Origin: Chloroflexota bacterium
Lineage (GTDB): Bacteria > Chloroflexota > Limnocylindria > Limnocylindrales > CSP1-4
DNA: 5,667 nt
Assembly (NCBI GenBank): GCA_029858845.1
Contig: JAOUEG010000136.1
Location: forward strand, 1-5,667
Reading direction: 5' to 3'
Part shown: piece after piece, positions 5,459 to 5,667 of the stretch
Layout of the letters: every line of letters begins with the position of its first letter
How positions within the stretch are numbered: position 1 is the stretch's first letter
Translations under genes and position numbers: made by a program
Notes under the pieces: model-generated
Told to the model about the DNA's origin: nothing
Databases searched by the model: none
Seen by the model: the letters and a program-made list of their open reading frames with translations, nothing else

Positions 5459-5667
5459 ATGCCCCGACTGCGCCCACCCGGACCGAGGCGCCGCCCCGCC
5501 CCGCGGATCGTCGTCGTGGGCGATCTCGTGCTGGACGTCGTCCTCGCGCCCGAGGGTCCCCTCCAGACCGGCACGGACGTGCCCGGTCGGGTGTCCCTCG
5601 TGCAGGGCGGATCGGCGGCCAATACGGCCCGCTGGCTCGGCCGACTCGGAGCGAACGCCAGCCTGGT
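5459..5667 (+). CDS. PfkB/ribokinase-family carbohydrate kinase (partial; N-terminal 69 codons)
   Basis: The visible part begins with a basic, Pro/Arg-rich stretch (residues 1-15). It then shows the first beta strand and substrate motif of the PfkB fold, IVVVGDLVLDVV (17-28, with D26 the expected sugar-contacting Asp), and the family signature GGSAANTARWLGRLGA (50-65). These enzymes phosphorylate sugars, nucleosides or related hydroxyl substrates with ATP. The specificity-determining and ATP-binding regions (the C-terminal GAGD motif) are outside the window, so ribokinase, fructokinase, 2-keto-3-deoxygluconate kinase, adenosine kinase and pseudouridine kinase all remain possible and no symbol is given. 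The start at 5459 is preferred because it lies just after a -10-like box. An in-frame ATG at 5426 would add 11 residues (MTPAGAATIVV) and cannot be excluded. It is transcribed away from tkt. Confidence 0.85.
   Translation, partial: MPRLRPPGPRRRPAPRIVVVGDLVLDVVLAPEGPLQTGTDVPGRVSLVQGGSAANTARWLGRLGANASL

Noticed and set aside
4666..5622. A minus-strand frame of 318 codons spanning the tkt start, the intergenic gap and the kinase start
   Set aside because: It is frame-shifted against tkt and crosses both promoters and the opposing kinase gene. It is Pro/Arg-rich and low in information, as expected from an off-frame reading of GC-rich DNA.
1..5667. Search by eye for CRISPR arrays, tRNA or rRNA genes, insertion sequences and tandem repeats
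   Set aside because: Nothing was found. Nearly all the window is coding sequence for recognised metabolic enzymes, and the gaps are too short for such elements.

Overview
The window is GC-rich bacterial DNA from a chromosomal central-metabolism locus. Codons are strongly biased to G or C at the third position. The protein types suggest a high-GC lineage such as Chloroflexota or Actinomycetota. That is an impression from the motifs (a Pgi of the Tal-Pgi C-terminal type, a short 6-phosphogluconate dehydrogenase) and no search was run.

Four genes on the minus strand lie head to tail in the transcription order tkt (5339-3261), rpiB (3216-2734), pgi (2592-820) and gnd (815 to beyond position 1). 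All four enzymes belong to, or feed, the pentose phosphate pathway. Gnd makes ribulose 5-phosphate, RpiB converts it to ribose 5-phosphate, and transketolase exchanges two-carbon units between sugar phosphates. Pgi links the fructose 6-phosphate product back to glucose 6-phosphate, so the set can run as a cycle. Transaldolase, ribulose-phosphate 3-epimerase, glucose-6-phosphate dehydrogenase and phosphogluconolactonase are not in the window. Some may lie past the left edge, downstream of gnd.

On the right, a PfkB/ribokinase-family sugar kinase starts on the plus strand at 5459 and runs off the window. It is divergent from tkt across a gap of about 119 bases that carries a clear -10 box for tkt (TACAAT on the minus strand) and a -10-like box so close to the kinase start that its mRNA would be nearly leaderless.

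The gaps are 44 bases (tkt-rpiB), 141 bases (rpiB-pgi) and 4 bases (pgi-gnd). The tkt-rpiB and rpiB-pgi junctions each contain a GC-rich inverted repeat that overlaps or abuts the upstream stop codon. The rest is well explained by known enzymes. I see no mobile element, CRISPR array, RNA gene or obvious novel system. The points worth a second look are regulatory (leaderless-type promoter spacing, a nine-codon leader frame overlapping the tkt start, junction hairpins) and enzymological (a stand-alone Pgi of the Tal-Pgi type, an NADP-type loop in a short 6PGDH).
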